Shown in pieces: positions 19,218 through 28,610 of a stretch of DNA of 64,000 nucleotides; position 1 is the stretch's first letter; each line of letters opens with the position of its first letter. The stretch is from Planctomycetota bacterium (GTDB taxonomy: Bacteria > Planctomycetota > B15-G4 > SIAN01). A program made the translations under genes and the position numbers. Under the pieces are notes generated by a model that did not search any database, was not told the DNA's origin, and worked only from the letters and a program-made list of their open reading frames with translations. The DNA is taken from NCBI GenBank assembly GCA_028289345.1, contig JANQQL010000010.1:744001-808000 (forward strand), written 5' to 3'.

Positions 19218-20507
19218 CTAAAGAACCTCGATGACCGCCTTCCACGACAGTTCGACCGGAGGGAGGCATCGGTCCTCGGTGCACGCCACGAACCGGAGCG
19301 TCCCATGGGCGAGGTGGTAGCCCAGTCCGGTCCCTTGGAGAACCGTCAGGGGCAGGTGAGCGATCACTGGGCTGACCAGCTTCGATGCGGACGCAGAGTC
19401 CGCATGTTGGAACTGAGCCTCGCCCATGACCGCACCGCCGGCGTACTTGACGGCGACGGTCGGGGTGACCCCGCCGCCGATGTACCAACCCTCGGGCATC
19501 GTCAGAGTGAGCCGGAGCACAGCGGTCAGGTCTGTGGTCAACACATCGGAGAGGCCCAGCAGTCCGGCTCTGCCGCCCTCGACGTCTTGCAACTCCGCGG
19601 TCAGCTCGAATTCCTTCAGAGCATTCCGGGGATCGGACACGCCACACGCAAGTGCGAGAAAGCCCGGCAAGTCATCTCGCCCCACGTCCAGCGCAACGAG
19701 GTTCCCATTGCGGTCGATCACGATCTTTCCGTAACCGAACTGACCGAGAGTTCGCGTGACCTGATCGGTGAACTGGTCGCGATCCATTCGCACTTGCGGA
19801 TAACTTTGCATGTCGTAGCGCTCGACGAACTCCGCTTCACGGTCCAACGTACGCTTCCCCGAGCCGCCACTGCTAATGAGGAGGAGCTCGAGCCTCTCAC
19901 TTCCGAAATAGTCGTGAACCCCTTTCACGAAGGGGAAGCCTTTCCAGCAGCTGTGTCAGCTCGGCGCCCAGCAATCAATGACAAGTGCGCGCCCTTGAAA
20001 GTCGTCGCGCGTCACCGTCCGGCCATCGATCGTCGTGAAGGAGAAGTCCGGGGCCTTGCGGCCGATCACTGGCCAAGAGAGTGGCAGGTCCTGTGGAGTC
20101 AGTGTCAAGGTTCCGTCGTCGTCGATACTCTTGACCACGAACATCGAATCGCCAATTCGTAGCGGGTTCTCGGCGAAACAGGACTCCCACATCGAGATGC
20201 GGCCGTCGTGGTTCTGGTCCACCGCAAGGCACGTCGAGGTGAATGCGGTCAAGATGGCCTTTCGCTCGGGGCGAGGAACCAGGCTGTATCCCTCCTCATC
20301 CTCCGGCAGATAGATCAGGAACTTCTCACCGTCGACGGTCACCGTTCCTTCAAGCACGAGCTTCTCGGACGTGGACATGTAGTACGAATCCACGGGTCGT
20401 GTTTTCTTGCAAGGGACCATCGGGATGGTGAGGTCCGTTCCGGATTCCGGGTGTCCCGACACCGACAGGCACACACCGAGGAGCACAGCCAGGAGCAGAT
20501 TGGTCAT
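19218..20507 (-). CDS. TlpA-like thioredoxin / DsbD-alpha-like selenoprotein, UGA = Sec184
   Basis: One 429-residue protein if the in-frame UGA at 19956-19958 is read as selenocysteine. Start ATG 20507 opens a signal peptide (LLLAVLLGVCLSVSG). Next come an unknown N-terminal part with an EF-hand-like loop (DQNHDGRISMWE, 97-108) and a TlpA-type thioredoxin domain from about 150: KAPDFSFTTIDGRTVT, then ALVIDCWAPS-U-HSCWKGFP. That aligns with the family's WAxWCxxCxxExP, with Sec at the first Cys and Cys187 as the second. The same frame continues 245 codons. Its last 150 residues resemble the DsbD N-terminal domain (PEGWYIGG ... VACTEDRCLPP, Cys409 and Cys414). A SECIS-type hairpin follows the UGA. 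Predicted role: extracytoplasmic thiol/selenol reductase. The alternative is a nonsense mutation, but position, frame and hairpin argue against it. Confidence 0.85.
19919..19935 (-). promoter_or_regulatory. Putative bacterial SECIS element for the UGA at 19956-19958
   Basis: On the - strand, 20 nt after the UGA, CCCCUU (19935-19930) pairs perfectly with AAGGGG (19924-19919) around the loop CGUGA. G at loop position 2 followed by U is the feature bound by SelB in known bacterial elements. The loop lies 27-31 nt after the UGA, within the usual range, inside the coding sequence. Confidence 0.75.
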
Positions 20508-20790
20508 GGCGATTCCGTTCGATCCTCGGGCTGGTGGGGCGATCCAAGCGTCCAGGATCCTATTCCTCGGACGGAACCGCCTCAAGCGCGTAGCACAGCC
20601 GCCTGTTCCTCAACGCTGAGACGGAGCCGACGTTTCCCGAAGGCGATCGGTGAGCCTTCCTTTTGTCAGGAAAGTCCCTGGTCCTGCGCGATCCGGTCAT
20701 GCAAGCGAGCCGCATGTCACCGGGGTCAAGGCAATCGTTGCAACACCAGCTCCCTCGACGCGACCAAGGACTGTCGTTCTTGCTTCTGGA

Positions 20791-22737
20791 TCAGGACTGC
20801 TCGAACAACTGGATCTCGTCGACGAAAACCCAGGCCTTGCCACCCTTCCCGGGGTGCCAGTCAGGACATTGTTTGACGCCGATCACGCGGACTCGGACGA
20901 ACCTTGCGATGCCCGAGACAGGAAAGCTCACCTCATCAGTAACCTGTGCGGGCGAGTGTTGTGCGATCTGACTGCTCCGATGGACAGTTCGATAGTGGTC
21001 GCCGTCGATGGAAACGGCGACTTGCAGACCGGCGGGCAGAAAGATCCAGGACCTCTGATCCTGCAGGAACGACGCTCGAACCTCACGAAGCGGCACCGAC
21101 TCGCCGAGGTCGATGACGATGTCGACGTCCTCCCCCTCGAAGCCGAGCCAGCCGGGGTCATGGAAATCCTCGGAGGCGAGCTTGCCGTCGGAGAGAGTCT
21201 TTGCGCCGAGACCTTGGTATCGCGGAGACGGGGGACGGCTGAGCCGGACCGACTTGCCAACGGCAAGGTGATCCACGACCGGATCCCGGAGAGGAGGCAG
21301 GCGCCCCACACCCCGAGTGTCTTTGCCGGTGCGTTTCGTTCGGCGATCGCCCAAATCTGTGCGGAACATCTCGCCGAGCTGCTGCAACTCTGCAACGACT
21401 TCAGGGTGATCGGAAAGCACATCGGTCTTTTCGCCAACGTCGCGTTCCAGGTGGAACAATGAAAGCTCGCTCTGGCCGCGGGAATAAGGGCCGGGCAGAC
21501 CGTCACGACCAGGTTCCACCCCGGCATAGGATCGATAGTGATGGGGAAACATCAGCTTCCACGGTCCGCGGCGGACCGCCACCAACTCGGCGTTGTAGTA
21601 GTAAGCCAGCGACTCGCGCGGACGGACGTCGACTTGTCCCTTCAACAGCGGAACGAGATTCACCCCATCAATGGTGTGAGCCGGAAGGGATGCGCCGGCC
21701 AGTGCCGCGAACGTAGGGAGCAGATCCATGGTCGCCGCAAGCTGATGGCAAGTGCTGCCGGCGGGAATGGTCGCGGGCCAGCGCATGATGCAGGGCACGC
21801 GGCAGCCGCCCTCCCACATGTTGCCCTTGCCCTCCCTCAGCGGGGACGCGGAGCCGGCATGGTTGCCGAAGTTCAGCCAGGGGCCATTGTCACTGGTGAA
21901 GACCACCAGCGTGTCGTCCGCCACTCCGCATCGCTCGAGTGCGTCGAGGATTTCTCCCACGGACCAATCGATCTCCATCATGACGTCGCCGTAGAGGCCC
22001 TGTGGGCTCTTGCCGCGGAATCGGTCGGAGACACCGAGCGGAACGTGTGGCATGGAATGCGGGACGTAAAGGAAGAACGGCCTCGAGTGGTGTTGTTCCA
22101 GAAACTCGACCGCGCGCCGCGTCGCCCGCGTGGTCAGCGTGTCCTGATCGGCAAGGTCCGCGATCACGTCAACCGGGGCATTGCCTTCGTAGTACTTCAG
22201 CTCTGGATAGAACGACTTCTGTTCCTCCGTTCCACGCTGGGAGCGGCCGTCGTATCCAACGGGCCACATGTCGTTCGAGTACGGGAGCCCGGCGAACTCA
22301 TCGAAGCCGTGTTGCAAAGGGAGGAAAGGTTCGTGGTGACCGAGATGCCACTTGCCGAAGATGCCACTCCGATATCCGCGCGCGGCCAGGATCTCGGCAA
22401 TCGTCTCCTCGTCGGGGTGTAGTCCGATGCGCGACTGCGCGTTGAGTGCTCCCTGGATCCCGACGCGTTCCGCGTAGCAGCCGGTGAGTAACGAAGCACG
22501 GGAAGCGCTGCACACGGCTTGGGAGACATGGAAGTCGGTGAAGCGCATACCCTCGCGAGCGAGGCGGTCCAGGTTCGGAGTCTCGAACTCGGTCGCTCCG
22601 TAGCAACCGACGTCGGCGTATCCCTGATCGTCGGTGAAGATCACGACGAAGTTCGGCAACTCCGTCGCCGTCGCACCGTGGGTCCCCTGCGCGAGGGTCG
22701 CCGCGAGGATGCCGGTCAGGAATCGTGGAGAGAGCAT
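20791..22737 (-). CDS. Exported sulfatase with C-terminal discoidin-like domain
   Basis: A 648-residue arylsulfatase-family enzyme. Start ATG 22737 gives a proper signal peptide (MLSPRFLTGILAATLAQG); the ATG at 22824 would add 29 non-signal residues. Alkaline-phosphatase-superfamily motifs are intact: metal site TDDQGYADVGCYG, maturation motif CSASR with Cys76 as the future formylglycine, and KWHLGHHEPF. Cys-type maturation needs a formylglycine-generating enzyme; the FGE-fold protein at 26817 lacks the enzyme's cysteines and is not one. The last 150 residues or so look like an F5/8 C (discoidin, CBM32-like) carbohydrate-binding domain, which suits a sulfated polysaccharide substrate. It diverges from the TetR gene with about 120 bp between starts. 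Confidence 0.93.
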   Translation of the reverse strand: MLSPRFLTGILAATLAQGTHGATATELPNFVVIFTDDQGYADVGCYGATEFETPNLDRLAREGMRFTDFHVSQAVCSASRASLLTGCYAERVGIQGALNAQSRIGLHPDEETIAEILAARGYRSGIFGKWHLGHHEPFLPLQHGFDEFAGLPYSNDMWPVGYDGRSQRGTEEQKSFYPELKYYEGNAPVDVIADLADQDTLTTRATRRAVEFLEQHHSRPFFLYVPHSMPHVPLGVSDRFRGKSPQGLYGDVMMEIDWSVGEILDALERCGVADDTLVVFTSDNGPWLNFGNHAGSASPLREGKGNMWEGGCRVPCIMRWPATIPAGSTCHQLAATMDLLPTFAALAGASLPAHTIDGVNLVPLLKGQVDVRPRESLAYYYNAELVAVRRGPWKLMFPHHYRSYAGVEPGRDGLPGPYSRGQSELSLFHLERDVGEKTDVLSDHPEVVAELQQLGEMFRTDLGDRRTKRTGKDTRGVGRLPPLRDPVVDHLAVGKSVRLSRPPSPRYQGLGAKTLSDGKLASEDFHDPGWLGFEGEDVDIVIDLGESVPLREVRASFLQDQRSWIFLPAGLQVAVSIDGDHYRTVHRSSQIAQHSPAQVTDEVSFPVSGIARFVRVRVIGVKQCPDWHPGKGGKAWVFVDEIQLFEQS

Positions 22738-22856
22738 TCGCGGAGTTTGCCACAGCGCCCGGGCTGCCGGCACCGGAAGGATTCCCCTCTCCTCCCCCTT
22801 GCGCTCGATCGACTGGACGACCATAATCCGAACCAGATTCGCATTTGGAGAAATTC

Positions 22857-23516
22857 ATGTCCTCGACCGTTCGCCCCCCGGGGCAAGGCCAGATTCCCGC
22901 GCGCCAGGCCCGCAGTCAGCGGACCGAAGAACGCATCGTGGCAGCTGCCGTGGACCTGCTCGGGGAGAAGGGGTTCGACGGAATGACGGTGGGCGAGATC
23001 GCCCGCCGGGCCGGAATCAGCGTCGGCGGTTTCTATGCGCGATTTCCCGGCAAGGAGGCACTGCTGCAGTACCTGAACAACGACGTCTTGGGCGCGGTTC
23101 GCGAAGGAGCACGCGAACGCTTCTCCGTGCAGGCAACCCGGGAACTGGACGCTCGCCAGGTCATCGAACGCTACATCGCCATGGCCGTCGACGTGTTTCG
23201 TCGTCACCGATTGGTGATGCAGCAAGTCAGCCGCCGCAGTCGTACGAGCGCCGATCCTGGATTCCGCCAACAGGTCCTTGACGCGAACATCGAACTCCAC
23301 GACCTGTTCCGTGCCCGGCTGCACGAGCGACTCGACACGATGGATCACCCCGTTCCTCATCGGGCCATCGACATCGCGTTGACCTCGGTGTCCGCGGCGA
23401 TGCGGGAGTACGTTCTGTTCGACGAGTACCGTCCTCAATTCGAGCCGATCGACGATCCGGATCTCGTCGCGGAACTCACTGATCTCTTCGTCTGCTACCT
23501 TCGGATTCATTCATGA
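22857..23516 (+). CDS. TetR/AcrR family transcriptional regulator
   Basis: A 219-residue protein starting at ATG 22857, seven bases after GGAG; the TTG at 22845 is less likely. The N-terminal HTH is typical: RIVAAAVDLLGEKGFDGMTV, then IARRAGISVGGFYARFPGKE. The helical C-terminus is the ligand-binding part, ligand unknown. Its stop overlaps the next gene's ATG (ATGA at 23513-23516), so the two are translationally coupled. It diverges from the sulfatase gene and may control both sides, a common TetR layout; no clear operator palindrome was found in the short gap. Confidence 0.93.
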   Translation: MSSTVRPPGQGQIPARQARSQRTEERIVAAAVDLLGEKGFDGMTVGEIARRAGISVGGFYARFPGKEALLQYLNNDVLGAVREGARERFSVQATRELDARQVIERYIAMAVDVFRRHRLVMQQVSRRSRTSADPGFRQQVLDANIELHDLFRARLHERLDTMDHPVPHRAIDIALTSVSAAMREYVLFDEYRPQFEPIDDPDLVAELTDLFVCYLRIHS

Positions 23517-25156
23517 ATGCGATCACGGCTGCCCTCCTCCCCAGTCTTTGGCTCGGACCCCCTTCCCTTGGAACGGAAGACCTTGAGTCCTTGAGTCTGC
23601 GCGATCGCATTCTGTCACTGATCGCCCATTGGAATCGGGACGATTCTCCCGGTGGTGTCCTGGCGGTCCTCGAATTCGGAGAACCGATCTGCGTCGAGTC
23701 GTTTGGCATGGCGAACCTGGAAACCAAGCGCCCGAACGATCCGACGACCCTCTTCTACCTGGCATCCCTCGCCAAGCCGATCACCGGATTCTGTGCAGTG
23801 CACGCATCCCAGAACTCCTCCCTCGACCTGGACGCCTCGGTGCGCGAATTGTTTCCGGAGCTCTCCGAGGTCTATCAGAGCGCCACGTTGCGCCATGCAC
23901 TGCATCACCTCTCGGGATTGCCCGACGTCTACGATGCCGCCATCGCGACGGATCAACCACTCGCCACCATTGCTTCCAACCAGGCCGCCGTGGAGTTCCT
24001 TTCCCGTCTCGAGACTCCGTGCTTCCCTGCCGGGGAGAGGTTCCTCTACAGCAACTCTGGGTACGTGCTGTTGGCGGAAGCCATTCAACGGAGCACCGGA
24101 GTGAAGTTCTCCGAGTATGCGCGCACCCACCTCTTCGAATCGTTCGGCATGGAGCAGGCCCGGTACCTCGGCGGCAATCAGGATGACGTGGCTTGCAGCT
24201 ACCAGCGCCGTGGCGATCGCTGGTCCGAACAACAAGTCGCGACCGGGATGCACGGCCCGGGCGGTCTCGTGGCAAGCCTGGACGATTTGATCGCCTTCGA
24301 GCAAGGACTCCTCGATCTCGAAGAGGAGCGGAAACGCGCCTTGTTCGATCGCCCCGCGAAAGCTCGGCACCCAAGACTCGGGGCGTATTCGGCGGGATGG
24401 CTTCACCAACGTCATCGTGGGTTGCGCGTCGAGCGCCATTTTGGCGGCGGGTTCGGCTTCTCGACCGACCTGCTCAGATTCCCGGATCACGAACTCACGG
24501 TCATTGTCCTCGCCAACGCCAGCGATCTCTCGGCGACCCACCTGTCCGAGTCAATCGCGGACATTGTCCTAGAGAAGGACGTGAGTGCCTCCGAACCTCG
24601 GCAACCCCCGACGGTTTCCCTCATCCCCGAACAAGCCCAGCGATTCGGCCGCTTTTGGCGCGACCTGGCTCGCGGAGTCGTGTGGGTTTTGTTGCCACGG
24701 AAGGACCACATCGAAGTTCGATCCCTCGGTGATCTCGAGATCTCACTCGTTCCGGTGAGCCCCCAACGACTCGAGGCCTGGGATACGGCGCAACCATTCG
24801 CCCTCGAACTCGAGAGCGGGGAACTCGTGGTGTGGCACGACGAACAAGAGTGGGCCCGCCTCGAGCAGATTCCCGCTCCGTCTCGCGAGACCTCTCTGAG
24901 CGATTTCGTCGGTCGCTATGAAAACCTACGGATTGGTGCAAGGATTCGATTGACGATCACGAGTGACGGAAGATTGAAACTCGAACAACGCGAACCAATC
25001 CTTCCCCTTCCCCCGTTTCAGCCCGTCGGTCGCGACGTTTTCGTGTGTGATCGAGGCGCGCAGATCAGCTTTCACCGCGACCGAAAAGGCGACGTTCATG
25101 GTCTCACGATGCACGCCAACCGAGCCTGGAATCTAGGCTTCGACAAGATGGATTGA
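23513..25156 (+). CDS. Serine hydrolase, beta-lactamase class C family
   Basis: A 547-residue protein whose ATG overlaps the TetR stop by four bases. Class C signatures: SLAK in YLASLAKPITG (nucleophile Ser and Lys), YSN in LYSNSGYVLLAEA, and HFGGGFGF in place of the HGG/KTG box. Residues beyond about 370 form an extra beta-rich C-terminal domain, as in several esterase/peptidase members. The N-terminus is short and not a clear signal peptide. Coupling to a TetR gene suggests ligand-induced expression, for instance of an ester or amide hydrolase acting on the regulator's ligand; this is inference. Confidence 0.9.
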   Translation: MNAITAALLPSLWLGPPSLGTEDLESLSLRDRILSLIAHWNRDDSPGGVLAVLEFGEPICVESFGMANLETKRPNDPTTLFYLASLAKPITGFCAVHASQNSSLDLDASVRELFPELSEVYQSATLRHALHHLSGLPDVYDAAIATDQPLATIASNQAAVEFLSRLETPCFPAGERFLYSNSGYVLLAEAIQRSTGVKFSEYARTHLFESFGMEQARYLGGNQDDVACSYQRRGDRWSEQQVATGMHGPGGLVASLDDLIAFEQGLLDLEEERKRALFDRPAKARHPRLGAYSAGWLHQRHRGLRVERHFGGGFGFSTDLLRFPDHELTVIVLANASDLSATHLSESIADIVLEKDVSASEPRQPPTVSLIPEQAQRFGRFWRDLARGVVWVLLPRKDHIEVRSLGDLEISLVPVSPQRLEAWDTAQPFALELESGELVVWHDEQEWARLEQIPAPSRETSLSDFVGRYENLRIGARIRLTITSDGRLKLEQREPILPLPPFQPVGRDVFVCDRGAQISFHRDRKGDVHGLTMHANRAWNLGFDKMD

Positions 25157-25660
25157 CCAAGATCCGGCGATCGAGGGCTCGTTGCCGAGGAGTTGATGTT
25201 TCCATCCACCTCCGAGACATCACACTCGGAGCAACCATTGCGTCGCGGACCACGTCGGAGATCCGGCATCAGTGACGATTCTCGCACGCCGAGATCGCCG
25301 CTTCTCGGCGTGGCGGAGAGTTCATGGAGAGTCGCTGGCCGGCGTCTCATGGCCATCCTTCTCGCCTCCGCCATCTTCCCTCCTGCGGCGCTCTCGTCCG
25401 TGGCACAGCCTCGGGACTTCCCAAGCCTCCTCGGCCGTGTTCTTTGAGGAGAGACTCAGGATCGGTCGACGTCAAACGGCCCTCAAGGAACAACAAAAGT
25501 CTTCGAGTTTTTGACCCCCTCAATCCGCCTCGCACTTCCGTGAATTCCCCTGGTGCGCATTCCTCTCGAGCTTCTTCGAGAACACTGAAAAGGTGGTCAC
25601 CGCAGCGCACGCGCACCGGTTTCCATGCGCGTCGCGACGGCTGCCAGGAGGATTCGTGGC
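25157..25660. other. Intergenic region with one hairpin
   Basis: 504 bp without a convincing gene. A perfect 10-bp inverted repeat (CACGCCGAGA at 25285-25294, TCTCGGCGTG at 25303-25312, 8-nt loop) lies about 130 bp after the hydrolase and may end its transcript, though no T-run follows. A 32-codon frame from about 25350 starts like a signal peptide but has no ribosome binding site. Confidence 0.45.
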
Positions 25661-25948
25661 ATGAACGATTTTCTTCGCCGGTGGGCAGTGGAATTCCCAT
25701 TCATGATGACAATCGGATTGATGGGAATGGCAGCAGCGCCGGACGTAACTTTCGACGGGACTTCGGCAAGAAGTCCGCACGCCTTCACAGCCCCACGAGA
25801 CGCCGATCCACCGCCTTACGGCGGACACTCGGCACTCTCCCCGCCTCCAGGTGCGGTGTGGATCGGTGAAGAATTCATCAATGGCGTGCTGTTTTGCGTC
25901 TACGAGACTCCCACCGGTCTTTACCGGGAACCGTGCCCTGGCCACTAG
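25661..25948 (+). CDS. Small hypothetical exported protein
   Basis: A 95-residue frame starting at ATG 25661, nine bases after a strong AGGAGG. The N-terminus has a hydrophobic stretch (FPFMMTIGLMGMAAA) that could be a signal peptide or anchor, then a Pro/Ala-rich, low-complexity part and a short C-terminus with two cysteines (LFCVYETPTGLYREPCPGH). No family recognised. The strong ribosome binding site is the main support; codon use is not distinctive. It could be a spurious frame. Confidence 0.45.
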   Translation: MNDFLRRWAVEFPFMMTIGLMGMAAAPDVTFDGTSARSPHAFTAPRDADPPPYGGHSALSPPPGAVWIGEEFINGVLFCVYETPTGLYREPCPGH

Positions 25949-26008
25949 CGATCGTCTCACGGCAGTGGATCGGGCCTTGGCGATTCGATGGGGATGAGAT
26001 CGCTCGAC

Positions 26009-26626
26009 TCAATCCAAGATTGGCCCGTCGTTTCCCAGACGACGGGCCACATGGGCCTGCGCGCGACAGTAGAGCCGCCTGGCGGTGGTGTAGGTGAGAG
26101 ACAAAGCTCGTCCTGCCTCGGCAATGCTCATGTCGTCGACTCTGACCATCATGTACAGCGTTGATTGATCAAGAGGAAGCTCATTCAACGCATCCTCGAT
26201 TTGACGCCACGTTTCTCGGTGGGTCACTGCCCAAACCGGACCGCGTTCCGAGGGGACATCCCCAAGAGGCCGATCCCGCCGGACGTCTCGTTTCTCCGCT
26301 CCGAGCTCTCCTCGCTTCTGACGGACAAGGTTCTTGCAGATTCGGCAGAGGTAGCCCTTGAGTTCCTCAAGGCCACGAAACTCAAAACGGTCGAGGCTGA
26401 TCAAGAAGGCCACACACGCTTCTTGGATGGTGTCACCCGCATCCCACAGCTGTTGGTACGTGCTACCAATCTCGACCCTCACGGATAGGGTCAGGTAGTC
26501 AGTGATCCACTGGAACAGATCCTCGTTGGCAATGGCGTCCCCGACTTTGGCGCGTTCGATGAGCCGAAACAGACGCTTTGCCAGGTCATCTTCCCCCATC
26601 AGAGCCTTCCACGACGGCGCGGCCAT
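26009..26626 (-). CDS. RNA polymerase sigma factor, ECF-like
   Basis: A 205-residue sigma-70 family protein; ATG 26626 has GGTGAG just upstream. Region 2 is visible as WDAGDTIQEACVAFLISLDR and GYLCRICKNLVRQKR, region 4 as ALNELPLDQSTLYMMVRVDD followed by an HTH (SIAEAGRALSLTYTTARRLY). It differs in sequence from the sigma factor at 14237. It is divergent from the FGE-domain membrane protein at 26817, sharing about 190 bp that contain a 13-bp palindrome. In Planctomycetota such pairs often form sigma/signal-transducer modules; here no classical zinc anti-sigma domain is seen in the partner. Its 3' end carries a perfect 11-bp hairpin (26021-26049). Confidence 0.9.
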   Translation of the reverse strand: MAAPSWKALMGEDDLAKRLFRLIERAKVGDAIANEDLFQWITDYLTLSVRVEIGSTYQQLWDAGDTIQEACVAFLISLDRFEFRGLEELKGYLCRICKNLVRQKRGELGAEKRDVRRDRPLGDVPSERGPVWAVTHRETWRQIEDALNELPLDQSTLYMMVRVDDMSIAEAGRALSLTYTTARRLYCRAQAHVARRLGNDGPILD

Positions 26627-26712
26627 TCATCTCACCCAGCCAATGCGACCGCTGGGAATTGGTTCCCTCCAAGGGGACAAAGGGAAACCCGGGGGGAGAT
26701 TTCCAAACATTC

Positions 26713-26725
26713 TCAGAAATTCTGA
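26713..26725. promoter_or_regulatory. Palindrome between divergent sigma and FGE-domain genes
   Basis: TCAGAAATTCTGA is a perfect 6+1+6 palindrome, 87 bp from the sigma start and 91 bp from the FGE-domain start. It sits in an AT-rich patch unlike its surroundings and is a candidate operator or sigma-dependent control site for both genes. Confidence 0.45.
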
Positions 26726-26816
26726 AATTTCCCACGAGAGCCCAGATCTTTTGGTGATTTCCGACCGGCACTGTCCTTACTGAGGAGAAGGTATTTTTCC
26801 CAGGGAGGGCACTGTG

Positions 26817-28610
26817 ATGACCCAACACTTTCCCGACGAGAACCAGCAGGCCGAGGAGGTCTTCGCGGAGTACCTCGAACTACGCGAAGAGGGGCGAGCG
26901 CCGTCTCGGGAGCAGCTGCTGCAACGGCACCCGCAATTTCGAAACGCTCTCACCAAAATGCTCCGAGGCCAGGAGACCGCCGACGGTTTTCACCAACGGC
27001 TTCGCGGGAACCAGGACAGCCCACCCATTCGCGAAATGCGCCCCTGGAGAAGGGCACTTCCGCCGGTTTTGATCGCCGTTTCGCTGTTGGTCCTTGCCGT
27101 GTTCGTTGTGATCGGCGATCGATCCGCCGAGCCCCTCCTGAACGCACCTTCGGAACTCGTCACGCTGTCGGACTTCGTGGACTCCCGCTGGGGAATCTTG
27201 GAACAATTGTCCCACGGCAGGCCAAGGGAAGGGCAGCAACAGTTGGCGCAGGACTTGGTCAATCTCCATCGGGAAATTGACCAAACCCTCGCTCAATTTC
27301 GACACTCCCCTCGCGCCTCAAGATTGCCTCTTCCGCTGTCGAGAACCCTCGAACAAAGCTCGGCACGCGCCAACTCCCTTCCCTTGAAGAAACCGATCGA
27401 AAATCTCGGCGGCTTGTCCGGCACGGGAGTTGTTCTTTCGTTCCTCGAATTCTTGAGGTCTCACAATCTGCCGACCCCTTCCCCCGACTTGTCGATGACC
27501 ACGCCATCGAACATCATCGAACTCTATCGACAAGCCGCCCACATGCATGAGCTACCACTGCGCGTGGTCGACCTTGATGGAGAGGCGGCCGATCTCTCCG
27601 CATGCCAAGTCTTCGCTCAATCGGTGCAGCTTGACAACGGCCAGATCCAGGAGGCTCGCTATCTGGGCTCGTTGGCAGATCGACTCTGGCTGGAAGCGGG
27701 CGACTGGAGAATCACCGTCCAGCACCCACCGACTCGCCGTCACTCCGTCCTGAGACTCCTGGTCTTTCCGGGATTGGAGATCGCCCCTCAGATTGCCTTC
27801 CTTCGTGAGTCGAGTTCCGTCACCTCGACCATGGTGGAAGTCCCAAGAGCTTCCTTCTTCTACGGATCCTCTTCGGGTTTCAGCATGCACCACGAGCCAC
27901 AGGAAGAAACCCTGCCCAAGTACTGGATCGACCCGTGTGAAGCGACCAACGGCGAATATGCGAAGTTCTATGAGGATACTCAACGCGAAGCTTGGTTCTC
28001 TGACGACCTGCGTCCGAAGAGTTGGACTGCTGGAGAAATCCCCTTCGTCGACCCGCGTCTTCCGGTGTGTGGACTTTCTTGGCACCAAGCCTCCCGCTTC
28101 GCCAATTGGTCCGGCAAGCGACTCCTCACCGATCGGGAATGGGAAAGAGCCGCGCAGGGCGACATCAGTCAGAATCGAATCTACCCCTGGGGGAACGTGT
28201 ATTCAGCGGACGCGGTCGATGACACCCACGTCATCGATCCCGTCACCCAGAAGAGCATTGAGCAGTGGGATCCGACGTCCGTTGACGCAAAGGTGCCCCT
28301 CAGCGCCGTCGATGACCCGGCCTACTGGCGCGGGGCCTCGGTAATTGAAGGAGCCCGCGTCTACCGGCTCGCGGACAGTGTCCGGGAGTGGACGGAAGAC
28401 ATTCTTGCCTACCCGGATCATGGAATCATCAGTTTCGGACTGGATGCCACCTCGATTCGCCGGACGATTCGCGGTTGCTCCTGGTCGGACGTGGGTCCTG
28501 AGAAATGCAAGATCGACCTGAGAACGGGAAGCGTTCCGACGGCAAAGCCCCTGGTGGTAGGAGCTCGCTGTGCGAAGTCACCCTATCCGGACTTTCCAGC
28601 GGAACATTGA
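26817..28610 (+). CDS. Membrane protein with C-terminal FGE-sulfatase (SUMF1-like) domain
   Basis: A 597-residue protein; ATG 26817 follows GGGAGG by eight bases (GTG 26814 is possible). Residues 1-55 carry the EEVFAEYLELREEGRAPSRE motif found at the N-terminus of planctomycete kinases and sigma partners. A TM helix (ALPPVLIAVSLLVLAVFVVI, about 82-101) leads to an extracytoplasmic part. The C-terminal 250 residues show FGE-sulfatase features: YWIDPCEATNGEYAKFYED, LSWHQASRFANWSGKRLLTD, EWERAAQGD and IRGCSWSD. The active-site cysteines of true formylglycine-generating enzyme are not recognisable, so a binding or sensor role is more likely. Divergence from a sigma factor gene suggests that it is the signal-receiving partner. 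Confidence 0.85.
   Translation: MTQHFPDENQQAEEVFAEYLELREEGRAPSREQLLQRHPQFRNALTKMLRGQETADGFHQRLRGNQDSPPIREMRPWRRALPPVLIAVSLLVLAVFVVIGDRSAEPLLNAPSELVTLSDFVDSRWGILEQLSHGRPREGQQQLAQDLVNLHREIDQTLAQFRHSPRASRLPLPLSRTLEQSSARANSLPLKKPIENLGGLSGTGVVLSFLEFLRSHNLPTPSPDLSMTTPSNIIELYRQAAHMHELPLRVVDLDGEAADLSACQVFAQSVQLDNGQIQEARYLGSLADRLWLEAGDWRITVQHPPTRRHSVLRLLVFPGLEIAPQIAFLRESSSVTSTMVEVPRASFFYGSSSGFSMHHEPQEETLPKYWIDPCEATNGEYAKFYEDTQREAWFSDDLRPKSWTAGEIPFVDPRLPVCGLSWHQASRFANWSGKRLLTDREWERAAQGDISQNRIYPWGNVYSADAVDDTHVIDPVTQKSIEQWDPTSVDAKVPLSAVDDPAYWRGASVIEGARVYRLADSVREWTEDILAYPDHGIISFGLDATSIRRTIRGCSWSDVGPEKCKIDLRTGSVPTAKPLVVGARCAKSPYPDFPAEH

Noticed and set aside
19218..19928. Separate gene starting after the UGA
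   Set aside because: No ribosome binding site, starts in the middle of a thioredoxin fold.
19956..20585. Separate gene ending at the UGA at 19956
   Set aside because: The frame continues with the second half of a thioredoxin motif; better read as one selenoprotein.
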